From contig JAFEKR010000023.1 in the NCBI GenBank assembly GCA_019022495.1, forward strand, positions 682,001 through 746,000: a stretch of DNA of 64,000 bases, in the 5' to 3' direction. Positions 1 through 11,318 of this stretch are shown here, piece by piece. This DNA comes from Epichloe hybrida. Lineage: Eukaryota > Ascomycota > Sordariomycetes > Hypocreales > Clavicipitaceae. Below the pieces are notes generated by a model. It saw only the letters and a program-made list of their open reading frames with translations, was not told where the DNA came from and did not search any database. Both the position numbers and the translations under genes were made by a program. Within the stretch, counting starts at the first letter, position 1. Every line of letters begins with the position of its first letter.

Positions 1-37
1 GGAAAGCCGGGGGGTGTTTTTTTTTTTAATTGCCCAT

Positions 38-55
38 GGTGGTGGTGGTGGTGGT
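38..55. repeat. (GGT)6 microsatellite
   Basis: Six uninterrupted GGT units lie immediately beyond the stop codon of the minus-strand regulator gene, so in the sense of that gene this is an (ACC)6 run at the start of its 3' UTR. A T-run of eleven bases (17-27) precedes it. No function can be read from it. Confidence 0.9.
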
Positions 56-56
56 C

Positions 57-1607
57 TCAGGAGAATCTTGAAAGAATGCCTCCTAGATCGTACCAGTGCA
101 CGTCGGACTGACTGTGCTTCGCGCCCCAGACTAGGCTTAGCATGGTCCAGATTCTCGTGTGGAACACGGACGAGTAGCTGCCTATGGAAGTGAATCTGGA
201 CACGCTTTGCACTCGCGCCGATGGATCGCAGACTTCGAAATTGGCCACGATGAGCGGCATGTCCAGACAGAAGGGGACCTTGCCCGTGGCATTGAGGGCG
301 AGGTCCATGGCGTCGAGGATGCTGGACGACAAGGCGCGTGCCGTGGCGTCTTGGGTTCCGTAGGGGTATCGTAGACGGTGGATGATCAGAAGAGCAGCGG
401 CTTGCATGACTTGAGCTTGACACATCATGTGAGCGGCCTCGATGGCGGTGAACCTGTGGCAGAAGTCGGCAGGCACGTTTGGTCGCCACGAGCGAACCCT
501 GCGCTCCAAGATTGCTAGGGGCTTTGCCCAGTTCATGTCTGCGCGTTGCTGCTTAGAGAGCTCCTTCTTGCTGCCTGCCTCCAATCTTTTCAATGACCGA
601 CGGCTCGCACCCATTGCGTGGTTCAGGACGGCGAGATCGTGTAGGTATGGCAACAAGCTGGTACACAACCCCACGCAGCCGTCAATGCGCGTCGTGGCCG
701 CCGGATGGTCCATTCGCACGGTGGGCAATCTCGTCTTGAACAGGCACTCGGCCGTCTCGGTCAAGACAAGGCTCGTCATGAAGGAGAGGTACGTCGTCTC
801 CCCGGAGAAGCCGTGCGATGAGAAATGCGGCTTGATGAGGCTGAGCGTCTGATTACATATCTCGAGGAGCTCGCCGCCGCCGAGCTTGAAGACGAAGTGA
901 AGCATTTGCCAGCCCAGAATGAGGCAAGATGACGCGCTGTCGGCTTGGCTGGGATCCGTGGCAGTGGCGGAGAGCGAGCGCAATGTGACCAGGGCCGAGG
1001 CGGCGTGTCGGTAGCTGTTGCTGACTTGAACCTCGTCTCCTCCCATGGACAGTGCGAAGGCGAGATAGCCATGTAGCACCGTTTGGTGTGATGAGAGCAG
1101 GTGGAAGACGAGCTTTTGTCGGTGGCTTTCGCGGAAGCTGGGACCCAGAACGAACAAATTGATAAAGTCGTCTTGATGAACGGCTCGATCTAGCAGCGCC
1201 AGCTCGTGTTTGGACAAGTGACCAAAGGCCGATAGGGTCGTTTTCCGTATTGACGGAAGAAGCCGGCTGCCGTCTGTGTCGTCGACGGAGGAAGACGAGG
1301 CGGCTGTGGATGCTAGTGATTCGGCAGGGCTCGGGGGAAGGCTGGCGTCGGATTCGCTCGTGGTGATGCTTTCGGAATCGGGATATTGCTTCAGCTTCAC
1401 TCGAATCCGCCTGGTGCGGAATGGCATGCACGGCGCGGGCGGACGTCCGGGTCGCTTCACGGGCCTCCGGTTCTCACATGCGTGGCCGACTCTGACGCAC
1501 CGCTCGCATTGAGGGACCCCGGGATTCCATCTGCAGCGCTCTTTGAGAGAGTGGCATCGATCACAAGATCGGGGGACCTGGGATTCGTGCGACCGCGGCA
1601 AGGTCAT
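57..1607 (-). CDS. Zn(II)2Cys6 fungal transcription factor, 516 aa
   Basis: This is the only intact gene in the window. The protein carries a complete binuclear zinc cluster at residues 15-44 (C15-x2-C18-x6-C25-x8-C34-x2-C37-x6-C44), which in this fungus-specific family binds two zinc ions and contacts CGG-type DNA half-sites in the nucleus. A basic KRPGRPP stretch (51-57) follows and resembles an AT-hook core. A Ser/acidic low-complexity linker (about 79-110) leads to a mostly helical C-terminal region with an FVLGPSFR segment (about 152-159). I recall that arrangement from uncharacterised Zn2Cys6 regulators of hypocrealean fungi; target genes are unknown. The start is chosen at the ATG at 1607. 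The frame stays open upstream to a stop at 1758-1760 but holds no ATG there, only a TTG at 1733. An upstream exon joined by an intron cannot be excluded. The stop is TGA (59-57). Codon use and composition are normal, so RIP has not reached it. Confidence 0.88.
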   Translation of the reverse strand: MTLPRSHESQVPRSCDRCHSLKERCRWNPGVPQCERCVRVGHACENRRPVKRPGRPPAPCMPFRTRRIRVKLKQYPDSESITTSESDASLPPSPAESLASTAASSSSVDDTDGSRLLPSIRKTTLSAFGHLSKHELALLDRAVHQDDFINLFVLGPSFRESHRQKLVFHLLSSHQTVLHGYLAFALSMGGDEVQVSNSYRHAASALVTLRSLSATATDPSQADSASSCLILGWQMLHFVFKLGGGELLEICNQTLSLIKPHFSSHGFSGETTYLSFMTSLVLTETAECLFKTRLPTVRMDHPAATTRIDGCVGLCTSLLPYLHDLAVLNHAMGASRRSLKRLEAGSKKELSKQQRADMNWAKPLAILERRVRSWRPNVPADFCHRFTAIEAAHMMCQAQVMQAAALLIIHRLRYPYGTQDATARALSSSILDAMDLALNATGKVPFCLDMPLIVANFEVCDPSARVQSVSRFTSIGSYSSVFHTRIWTMLSLVWGAKHSQSDVHWYDLGGILSRFS

Positions 1608-1949
1608 TCCCTGCCCTGTTGCGACGCTGCTGCGGTGAAGCCGAGGGCGAGGCCGAGGCCGAGGAGAGCGAGGGGGATGGGTAGGGATGGCAGCAGCAGC
1701 AAAGTGATGTGAAATTGATGACGAGATTGTCAAAGGTGCATGATGACTGGTGATGGCTTACCCTGCCGTCAATGAAAACGAAGATGCTAATCGAGACGAA
1801 ACAAACTGCAGGTCTGAGACCAGAGCCGGACCTTGCCGCGGCCCCCGCTCCTGGCCCAGATGGTGTCCAAATCAGGTTCACGACAGCCGATTGACCAATG
1901 GGAAGGTCATGTACGACTTGGAGTACGTCAACACGCAGCAAGATCTTTT

Positions 1950-1980
1950 TCTGGGTGATTTCTGGGTGATTTCTGGGTAG
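1950..1980. repeat. Three-copy 11-bp direct repeat
   Basis: Units of tctgggtgatt run head to tail at 1950-1960 and 1961-1971, with a 9-base third copy ending at 1980. It lies about 340 bp upstream of the regulator start. It is too short to say whether it is a binding-site array or simple slippage. Confidence 0.85.
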
Positions 1981-2176
1981 AAAGAAGCACGCGTTCTATC
2001 GCGGAATCTGTTATGCGTCTACTCCGTACGGAATACAGAGAGAGTTGTCAATTAGTCTGCGCGCTAAAACTGTCCGACAATCATCGATCAATCAATGGGA
2101 ACATGGACGTTTTCCAGCCGTTTCTTTCGTGCGGAACAGTCCAAACAGCTTGGATCCTGAAGAGGAGATGTTCGTT

Positions 2177-2201
2177 GCCGTGACACGTGCCGTGACACGT
2201 G
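2177..2201. promoter_or_regulatory. Tandem CACGTG (E-box/bHLH-type) sites
   Basis: Two perfect 12-bp units gccgtgacacgt (2177-2188 and 2189-2200) create two CACGTG palindromes at 2184-2189 and 2196-2201. CACGTG is the classical bHLH target (for example Pho4/Cbf1 type in yeasts). Its use here is inference; the sites lie about 580 bp upstream of the regulator ATG and about 210 bp from the transposon edge. Confidence 0.5.
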
Positions 2202-2408
2202 TTTCAGAATTGTGCTTGTCTAACCGTGGTGACTTGAGTTGGCACATGGCGGCCGACTTGGCTCCTGACTGGCCAGCCCCTTTTCTCCAATCCCGTCTTG
2301 CGCACTAATTAATACGGCTCCGGAGAATTACATTATGTATTCATCGCACTCACCGTATTCGCCCCCTATTGTCATGTGGCTAGCGCGTGACGGACAGGCT
2401 AGTGAGGG

Positions 2409-2647
2409 TGTTGCTGTTGGAATCCCGCCGCAAGCGCTCAATCGCATGCAGGTAACTTGGACACTAGAACCCACCTGACTAGTTACTTTTCCGGACCTTT
2501 AGTAGATGCATAGTATAGTTTATATAGGTAGATTACACACCCTATAGTATAGGTACTTAGTTATTTAAACCGTAGTCCGCGCCCTCTTATAGGATTAAAT
2601 AACTTAATAGAGGTGGTTATATTAAACCCTAGCTTCGCGGTCTAATA
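2409..2647 (+). repeat. Copia A 5' LTR
   Basis: Begins TGTTGCTGTTGG and ends TCTAATA, where the original end was probably TCCAACA. The first 40 bp or so are unmutated while the inner two thirds carry C-to-T and G-to-A changes relative to the 3' copy at 14399. Confidence 0.88.
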
Positions 2648-2954
2648 TGGTAGTAATTACGTGGTGTTTATGATTATTATACCTTTCTTCTGAATTAGTA
2701 CTCTTCTCTTTAAATTAACTAATTATTTAATCTTTAAATAAATCAGTATATACCTGGTAAAAGAGAGGCCTAATTTATTAATATTGTGATTAAGCAACCC
2801 TAGCACGCTAGGATTAATACTACCTTTACTAGTTTAATAATAATACTATAGGATATCTTATAATAGCTAAGGAATCTTTAAAAAGTAATAAGCTAGCTAT
2901 TAAGCTATAGGAGCCTTACTATTAGGACCTATGGTATAAAATAGTTAAGGTAAG

Positions 2955-3211
2955 TGTTGATTCCTTCGGATCTTCATCGGTTCAATCGTGGCCAAAGACC
3001 GGACTAATTGTGGGTCCGGCGCGATGCACGCAATATGATTAGCTGCATTAATTCGCCACCCCCTTTTGTGCCCTATATACGGATTTCGCCTACTTTTCTA
3101 GTATCTAGACTTTCCCTCTCTTCTCCCTCTTTCCTAGCTAGCTAACTATCTATTATTAACTTTAAATTATACGGGATTTATTACCTACGTAGGACCTTAG
3201 TGCATCTAACA
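2955..3211 (+). repeat. Copia B 5' LTR
   Basis: 257 bp, TG...CA ends. The outer (left) half keeps CG, CA and TG words; the inner half is converted to TA-rich sequence relative to the 3' copy. The left flank is the gtaag target duplication. Confidence 0.93.
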
Positions 3212-6200
3212 CTAATTAGTGGTTAACTTCACAACTATAGATAAGCTAGGTATTATAAGAAAAGATATTTCTACAGATACCACTACCACTACCCCTTATT
3301 ATGCTGTAATGGTTATTGTGGTAGAGAGGTATAACTACATAAGTGTGCTAAAGGAAGAGACTAGAATCCTAGTTACAGGCTTGTTAGGCTTCTAAGGAAT
3401 TAATCTATTAACCCTTAGGCTTAGGGATATAACTTTATTATATCTATCTAGGATATTATTATTAATTGTTAATTTTATTGTCTATCACGAGAAAACTAAC
3501 TAAATAACCGAATCTATTACCGTAAGGTATTTATTTCAAACCTGACGTTAAATAACCTTAGCTAAGCTAGCTAACATATCTATAACTTCTCTATAAATAC
3601 TCCCTTCTTCTAATAGACCTTTAATCTCTCCTTACAAGCATCTACTACTTGTTTTTACCCCCTTTATTATTAGTGCTATTTGCCTCGTGCTTATTAGTAA
3701 GAGAGAGAGATTATCTCCTTCCCTCCTTTTTATAAAAAATAGGAAGTAGTAATTCCTATTATTCCCTTATTACTTTTCCTGTTATTTTCTAGTTACTTTT
3801 AGAACTTCTATTACTTTCTTTATCTCTAGTGATTTATTCTTATTGCTTTATTCTTATTACTACTTTTGCTACTTCCGCTGCTTTTTCTTCTGTTTTTCCT
3901 GTTTTTGCAATCTTCTGATTTTATTAGAGCAATAATGCTCCTAAAATATAAAAGAAAAACCTTATAACGGCAATGGGCAAACACAGGAGCTTAATTAGTA
4001 GTAAAAATAATAAATTAGTAATATTCCTTTTATAGTTAAAGATAGTAAAGGAATCTAGACCCTCTATAAGAGTAAAGGCTACTAGTAATAGTAAGGCTCT
4101 AATTATTACCCCTAAGAGACCTTAAAGGTATAAATTACCCCTATACCTTTAATAGCTTACTTACGAATTCTTATATAACTAGAAAGAATTTATTAAGCTA
4201 GATCCAGAGACTGCTACGTAGCTTAAGCTTAATAACTAGATTGTAAGATTTATTAACCTTAGTAAGTATTAAGGATAGAGAGATAATAACCTATAGGAAT
4301 CATTCTAAGAAGACTTCAAAGGCTAGTCTAAAGATACCTTTAAAAGGGCATCTAAGGATATTATTAGAGAATTACATAATTCTTTATAAGATTATAGCGT
4401 CCTTATTAGGTAAGGCCTAGGATATTTAATCCTAGTATTGCTTAAGGAAGTGCTTTATTAAACCTTAATACCCCTTTAGTTATAGGAAAGATTATAAGAA
4501 AGACTATAATCTTCCAAACCCCTAGAACCTTAATATTAATAGCCCTAACAACCTACCCTAGAAATTAACCTTCCCTAACCCTAGAGATTACTTAAACCCT
4601 CATAAGAACCCCTGCGATAATCCCTATTATATTAACAGCTCTATCTAGATAATTATTATTAAGAACAACTAGTAAACTATTATTTATAATAAATTATGCC
4701 TTTATAGTAATTCCCCTCCGAAGATTAGATTATAAAGAAAATCTTAGAGCTTATAAAGATATATAAGGATAGCAACTACTATAGTAAAAAGCTATATAAC
4801 TTCTTAATGCTAAAGATTACGCTCTTTAAAAATAAGTGTGATAGAATTAACCTTCCTTAAATACATTATTAGAAGGCTTTCCTTATTATATTAATAAGTA
4901 ATACTAAGTAATACTACCTTAATTACCTCTTTAGGAATAACTATTCCTATAAAGAGATAATTACTTATGTTTATTAATACTTTAAGACAGAAAGTAACTA
5001 GTAATTCTATTACTATAAATAAAGTAGTATAACACTAAAGAGTATAATTAAGAGAAACCCTAATAAAAGTAAGCTTAAGTGCCTTAAGATTATATTATTA
5101 ACCCTTAAGAAGATTTATAAAGGCCTATACCTTACTAAGATAGTAAATACTAAACTCTATAAGTAAGCCTTAAATACTATAGCTAGTGTGCCTAAATATT
5201 AGATAGTAGAATACATACACTCCATAGGCTTTAAAAGTCTTACTAGAGACCTCTATAAGGTAATTACTATTATAGAATTAAATAAGAAGTTCTCCTAATA
5301 CCTTTAGTACTAATAAGGAGACCCTCTAAAGGCTATGTTTACTAATTATTAGTATAGATAGTGATTATCCCCCCACAGCAAAGGAAGTTATTACAAACAG
5401 AGCCCTAGGCTAAGCACTAAGCGCTGCTTTATATATAGCAAGAGCGGCTGCTAGTTCTCTAATCACTCTACTAAAGAATATTAAAAGGAAAAGGACTACT
5501 AGTAAGCTAGTAAAATATATTATATACCCCCTTTAAAGAAGAGATTCTAGGCATTCCTTACCTCCTATAAAGGGTAGAATAATAACAAGCCTAATAAAGG
5601 CTTAGGTAAGAATTAGGAAGTATATCTTATAGCTTATATAAAAGCCGAAGATAATAATAATAATATTAAGGAGCTACTATTAATAGCATATCTAAGTATT
5701 ATATAATTCTTCTATTTAGGACCATAAACCAACCATAACGCCACTAACGTTAACATCCTAGTAACCTTGTATAATTAAGCTTTTTAACACGCATTCCTTA
5801 AATAAGAGCTTTACAAGCTATAAGAGTGCGATAAAGGCTTAATTTACTATGTCTCTAAAGAACGCTATTCTAAAGAGGTCTTTAGAGGGATTATACCTAA
5901 CACTAGCGCCGCAGGAAAGTTAACTATAGGAGAGGCATAAGTGAAGGCTTTATTAAGATTAATACCTTTATTAAAGGTAACCCCTTATAAACCCTAAATT
6001 ATTATATTTAGCGCTAGATTAGTAGTTATAAAAGGAATCCTTTATATACCTACAGAACTTAGAGAGCTTAAATTCTATATCCTTAACACAGCTACCCCCT
6101 TCCTCTTCTTAATCACTAATATAGATAAGATATAAGTTAAGATTAATAACCTTACTAACATACTTATCTAAGGCAACAAAACTATACCTATTATGCAATA

Positions 6201-6400
6201 ATAGGGACACCCTTAGTAGTTACTAGAAGCGAGAGAAATAGTTACCTTTTACCTTTTAGAAAGAGATATCTATTAATTACATTATTAACTTAGTTACCCT
6301 TCTGTTTAATAACTTATAAAAATCCTTTACTAAGCTAGTTATAAAGTTAAACGCTAGGTAATTAAGGAATTAACTAAAGTTTACTACTATTACTAAATAC
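3212..6400 (+). pseudogene. Copia B gag and 5' pol remains
   Basis: AT-saturated plus-strand sequence with stops in all frames. By position it should hold gag, the zinc-knuckle region and protease, but no motif is legible enough to place boundaries. A 3-bp-indel-free duplication of about 33 bp (ctagagtagtaggagataaa repeats, 7246 and 7279) lies further on within pol. No usable open frame remains. Confidence 0.55.
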
Positions 6401-9320
6401 ATAGAAAGGCCCCTAGTTAATTTAAATTCATAATCAAAGATAACTACGAATTTAACTACAAGATTATCATTAATATCATGCAGATTAATGGCTAACCAGT
6501 GCTTTACATTATTAATTTAGTAACCTCGTTCTAGGTAGCCTAGTTCCTTAATTTAAAGAAGTAGAAGGCTCGAGATATTTAGGATACAATCTATAAATGT
6601 TAGATTAATACTTATCTCAGACCTCTAGATTAGATTATCCATAATGCTAGCAATAACTTTGCTTTTACTAAATTTAGGTATTATGCTTAATTAATGTTAA
6701 TTAAAACCAGTGAGATGCTAATTAAAGCTTATAATAGTATTAGAAAAGTTAAGAGATACTATAGACCTCTATGCTAAGCCTATAATATTATTACAGACTT
6801 AATTAGAACGGAGCTCGCGCTAGAGTAATACCTCTAAATAGCTATTAAGGCTATTAATAACTTTATAAGCCTAAATAGTATTATTCTAACTATACTAGTC
6901 TTTAGAGGCTACCTATAGATAATAGATAAGTTACTACTAAGCGTCTCTATTATTTAATATACTAAGGTAATTCATAAGGTAATAGATAAAGTCTAATATC
7001 TTCTAGCTTTATAGCAGGTCTATAATGCCCTTAGAGCCTAGAACGGCCCTAATATAACGCCTATATATTAGCTACCCCTATAGGCTAATATATACATATA
7101 AAGAGAGAAAGGTAGCTAGTATAGCCTATATAAGCTACTTACTACTAATAGAGAGACCTATACTATTAATATACCCTATAGCCTAGTAAAGTTCCGCTCT
7201 ATAGTAGTAAAGACCTATTATAAAGACCTATATATTATAAAGGGACTAGAGTAGTAGGAGATAAAGCCTTATAATATGCTAGAGTAGTAGGAGATAAAGC
7301 CTAGTAATATAGAGGAAGAAGTAACTATATAACTAATTACTACTAATAAAAGAGATTCTCTAATAGAAGATAGTAAAGAGCTATAGACACTAGCTAAAAG
7401 AAAGTAAGGGAGACTAAGAAAGGCCCTTATAGTGTAATTTATAAGTATAGGAGAGTCTAATAAAGAGGCTTATAAAGCCTAAAAGGCCCTAAGGGGAAGC
7501 TATTAAGTTAAAGACTTATTACTATGCCCTAAAGGAATAAAAGTAAGGAAAAGAAGACCTTATAGCCCTAAGAAGGATATTAGCCTAGTTTAGCTTTATA
7601 TACTTATAAATAAAGATTAAGAGAAGGCCTTTATTTAAGAGGTTATAACTAGAGGGATACTAAGTATAGTATTCCTTATAGTAAAGGAAAAGGCTAATTA
7701 GAACCTTACTCTTTAGCTTTACTAAGAAGAAAGGATTATAACCCTAGGAAAACCCTTTAAGTAGTCTAATTAAGCTAAGATTAATGCTTTATAAGCTTAT
7801 AATATATTTAAATTCATTAAGTTTAACCTAGCGAAGCACGAAGGTTATAGAATCTTTGATTCTTATATAGTTAGAGAGATTAAAGGCAAAGGAACGGACT
7901 CGCTATACAAGAAATCTTGTCTTATTATATAAGGCTATAATGATAAAGGAAAGGAATTCATCCTAACGCAATCGCTGATAATTTAATAAGCAAGCTAACA
8001 ACTAATCGTAGCTATCGCTCCGTTATTAAGAAGAAGAGGTATTTACCTTTAGATTTGCAATATCACATAAGCTTACACTTAATTACACATAGTGCTAATA
8101 AGGCTAATTATTGTAAGATTACTAAAGCAAATTATATATCTCTTTCTAGAAGGGACTGTAATTAAATTAATTAGACCTCTTTATAGGATTACAGAGGCCA
8201 GAACCTACTAGTAGGTAATATACTTCTATTATCACAGGGATAACCTTAATATAATAACCTTAACCTATAATCCCTGCTTATTAATCATAGCCCTGAATAA
8301 TAAGAATCTCTTTGGTATTATTAGAATATAAACTAATAATACATTAGGCCTAAGCAACAATAACTTCTTCTAAAAAGAAGAGAAAGAGCTTTAGAAGGCT
8401 AATTTCATAGCTAAAGAAAAGCAATAATTAACCGCCAAGAACCCCCTTATCTTTAATAGCTATATCTTAACCTAGAACACTAATAATTCGCTAATCTTAA
8501 CCTAGAAAGGTTAGAGTTAGAAGATTAAGGAAGTTAATCCTTAATCCTTAACGGTAAAGCAAGATTACATAGAGTAATAAGCGCAAGGAAGCTATATTAT
8601 AACTATATGTTAACTAGAGGCTTTATATAACTTATTAATTATAGCTTAACACTAAGAACCCTCTAGGGAAGATATCGCACGCCTTAATAAATACCTTAAA
8701 TAGTAAATTAAGAATTAATAACGCGGACTGCAATACATTCCTTTGGTTCTTAAAGAGGCAAAGCTCTTTGTGTTCGTAAATAGATTACTTGCTAACAATA
8801 AGGATTTAAGCTTATAAATTAAATACGTGATTGTGATTAGTAACAAGATGATGCAAGATAATAATACCTTTATTATAAAAGGTAACATTATTATATATAG
8901 CTTAACAAAGAGTAAGAGAGTTACTTATAGCGCGCTTACCTCTAAGTTATATAGTATAGTTTAAGGCGTAGATATTGCCTACGTGATTTCCATGACTCTA
9001 TATTAGATTATAGATTAATTAAAGATGCCTCGAATTCCTATGATTCTCTATACTAATTCTTTTTTGCTATATAAATATCTTGTGAAGCTAGGAACTATAA
9101 AGGAGAAGAGACTAATGATTAATATTATAGCCCTTTGTTAATTATACAAAAGGCATAAGATCTATGAAGTCAGATGGATTAACGGTAATGATAATCCGGC
9201 GGATACGATAATAAAAGCATTACTAAATTTATTACTTTTCTCTTTAATTAATTTAAACAAATTAACGATTCGTGTTAAAGGATAGGTAAAAAGACCTATA
9301 ATATTAGGAGATAGGAGATT
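6400..9320 (+). pseudogene. Copia B integrase-reverse transcriptase-RNase H remains
   Basis: The plus-strand frame can be followed through many stops. Integrase-core-like text (INGQPVLYIINLVTSF, near 6480-6530) is followed by reverse transcriptase words: GYNDKGKEFILTQS at 7933-7974, then CNIT*AYT at 8056-8079, which is RDITQAYT with Arg to Cys, Asp to Asn and Gln to stop. Next comes the active-site text TNNT at 8332-8343, from TDDT. A long readable RNase H and C-terminal tail runs about 8760-9300. Every damaged residue is explained by C-to-T or G-to-A, so this is RIP, not simple drift. The catalytic Asp losses make it dead. Confidence 0.85.
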
Positions 9321-9480
9321 AGGCAAGGACTAACGAATTAATTTAATTAACTAATACCACGACGGCTAATCAGAGCAGCGGATTCCTATTAAGGGATCCA
9401 CTAGTGTACACTTTCCTGTAATCTAATTTTTATTATGTTTTTAAGCTCTTTAGCCATAAAGGAAAAAGAGAGATTACTAG

Positions 9481-9737
9481 TGTTAATTCCTTCAGATCTT
9501 CATTGGTTTAATCGTGGCTAAAGACCGGACTAATTGTAGGTCTAGCGCAATGCACGCGATATAATTAGCTACATTAATTCGCCACCCCCTTTTGTGCCCT
9601 ATATACGGATTTCGCCCACTTTTCTAGCATCTAGACTTTCCCTCTCTTCTCCCTCTTTCCTAGCTAGCTAACTATCTATCATTGACTTCAAATTATACGG
9701 GATTTATTACCTGCGCAGGACCTTGGTGCATCCAACA
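9481..9737 (+). repeat. Copia B 3' LTR
   Basis: 257 bp, ends TCCAACA followed by gtaag. Here the inner (left) part is mutated and the outer (right) part keeps CTGCGCAGG and CTTGGTGCATCC, the mirror image of the 5' LTR. Confidence 0.93.
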
Positions 9738-9742
9738 GTAAG

Positions 9743-11280
9743 AGCTATTAAAGATAGAATCTAGGTCTTTATTAATTCTAATTTAAAGATATAGCTAGAC
9801 TACCCTCCTAAGCCTCTAATCCTTATAGGAAATAGGACTCTAGTAAAGAGAAAGGTAGTAAAAGCTATATAGAGTTAATTATTTATAATAAAGACCTTAG
9901 GAGTTTAAACACACTCTTATAGCACTAGAGCTATAATTAAGAGCTTACTAGAACCTAAGGAAAGCTTACTTAAAGATATCAAGGTAACTAAAGAGAGTTA
10001 TTTTTAGTACCCTTAATAACCTAATAATGCTAAAGATAGCGCCTAGTTTACTATTCTTAGTGGTTACTATTAGGTCTTTAATAGTTAATTCTAAAGCCTT
10101 ATAAAGGCCTTATAAGAGTATTATATATAGTTTATAGGGACTCTTAGGCCTAAATATAAGTAAATAACCTTAAGGTATATATCTCTTTATAATAAGATTA
10201 AGGAGCTTTAAAGGAATATAATACCTTTAAGTAGGACTATTAAGTATTATACTAAAATTAATTTTAATAAGACTATTAAGCGAAATCTTATAAGAGTAAA
10301 CATTAATAAATAGCTTATAAATACTTTAATTAGTTATAAGAGATACTTCTAAGTAGACTACCTTATTACTAAGGGTAACTTACCTATAGAAATAATTAAT
10401 AACGCTATTAGGGCTTAATTCCCTACTATCTTAGCTTAGGTTAGCTTGTTAATTTATACTATAGAGAGCAAGGGAAAGATCCTAGATTTCTATAGCATTA
10501 TAAGTAGGATTAGGCACCTAATTAAAGCCTAAGGAAGGTCTTAAGTAAAGGCTAATAACTCTTTTAAAGTAGAACTAACTCTTAATAGCGAAATAAAGGA
10601 TAAAGCTAAAAAAGAGAAGGTAAAGAAAGATAACTATATCTATTATAAGAAGCATAAGGTAAAGAAGTTAAAAGACTTATAGAAGGTTTGCAGGGCTCTT
10701 TGCCTAATGAAAGACTAGAAGATTAATAAAGAGCTATTAAAGAAGGTAAAAGAAGTAATAAATTATTAACCTAATAATGTAAAAAAGGCATATAACGCTT
10801 GGTTAAAGGATAATAGCGTAAAGGAATATAAAGAAGATAATACTATATTTACTACTATAGGAGAGTCTATAGAGGCTTTCCTTGCCTAGGATAAATCACG
10901 AGTTATACTTAATAGCGGAACCTTAATCTATATCTTTAATAATAAACGCTAGTTTATAGACCTTAATTATAGTAAGTAGCCTAGAATTTAAGCAGGTTAT
11001 AGTGTCACAAACGCTTATAGTGTTAGCATAGCTTAGATTGTCTTAACAGATAGCTAGACCCTTACCTTATTAAATGCCTAGTACTAGCTAATATTCTTTA
11101 TAAACCTTATATCTCTTTAGCTACTTATATAAAAGGGATTAAGGTAGGATAATCTTACTAGAAGGGTAATAGACCTAGCAAGAGGTAATTAAGAGATATT
11201 TTAAACTTAGGTTATTAGTATGTAGCTATGTATAGAGGGCTTAAGCCTGTTAGAAGCTTTTGTTATTAAGGGAGATTCGT
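9743..11280 (+). pseudogene. Copia A gag remains
   Basis: Sequence that resumes Copia A after the Copia B insertion. It lies between the leader and the pre-integrase box, so by position it encodes gag; Lys/Glu-rich text near 10600-10900 fits a nucleocapsid-type tail, but no CCHC knuckle is legible. Stops are frequent in every frame. Confidence 0.55.
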
Positions 11281-11318
11281 AAGACCTGAAGACAGCTATA
11301 ATAATGCCTGCAGACCTG

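Larger units (their letters stand above)
1608..2408. promoter_or_regulatory. Upstream region of the regulator, unmutated host DNA
   Basis: About 0.8 kb of balanced-composition DNA separates the regulator start from the first retrotransposon LTR. In the sense of the gene it opens with a pyrimidine-rich stretch (1630-1700) built of repeated CCTCGG-like words, typical of fungal 5' leaders. It also contains a three-copy 11-bp repeat and a pair of CACGTG boxes, listed separately. Open frames here start with TTG or GTG, are short, and show no recognisable domain, so I do not call a gene. CA and TG dinucleotides are normal throughout, so RIP stops before this region. Confidence 0.6.
2955..9737 (+). 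mobile_element. Copia B: complete nested LTR retrotransposon, RIP-degraded
   Basis: Identical-length 257-bp LTRs (2955-3211, 9481-9737; TGTTGATTCC...CCAACA) are flanked by a perfect 5-bp target duplication gtaag (2950-2954 and 9738-9742). The insertion is therefore a direct one, into the leader region of Copia A. The interior is plus-strand Copia pol with many TAA/TAG stops. A purine run (aaaggaaaaagagaga, near 9460) precedes the 3' LTR as polypurine tract. The sequence just inside the 5' LTR (ctaattagtggtta) is shared with Copia D at the same place and may mark a common primer site. Total length is 6783 bp. Confidence 0.93.

Noticed and set aside
159..1512. Several plus-strand open frames (159-374, 442-852, 1276-1512) opposite the regulator gene, and minus-strand ones in other frames (776-1072, 853-1431)
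   Set aside because: They overlap the regulator coding sequence, have low-complexity Arg/Ser/Pro translations and no domain; they are shadows of its GC-rich codons.
1561..1980. Minus frame 1561-1941 and plus frame 1750-1980 at the 5' end of the regulator
   Set aside because: No ATG-supported start or family motif; the minus frame is out of phase with the zinc cluster. A spliced leader exon is possible but cannot be shown.
2045..2308. Open frame of 87 codons upstream of Copia A
   Set aside because: Starts at TTG, no recognisable domain, contains the tandem E-box repeat; better read as intergenic DNA.
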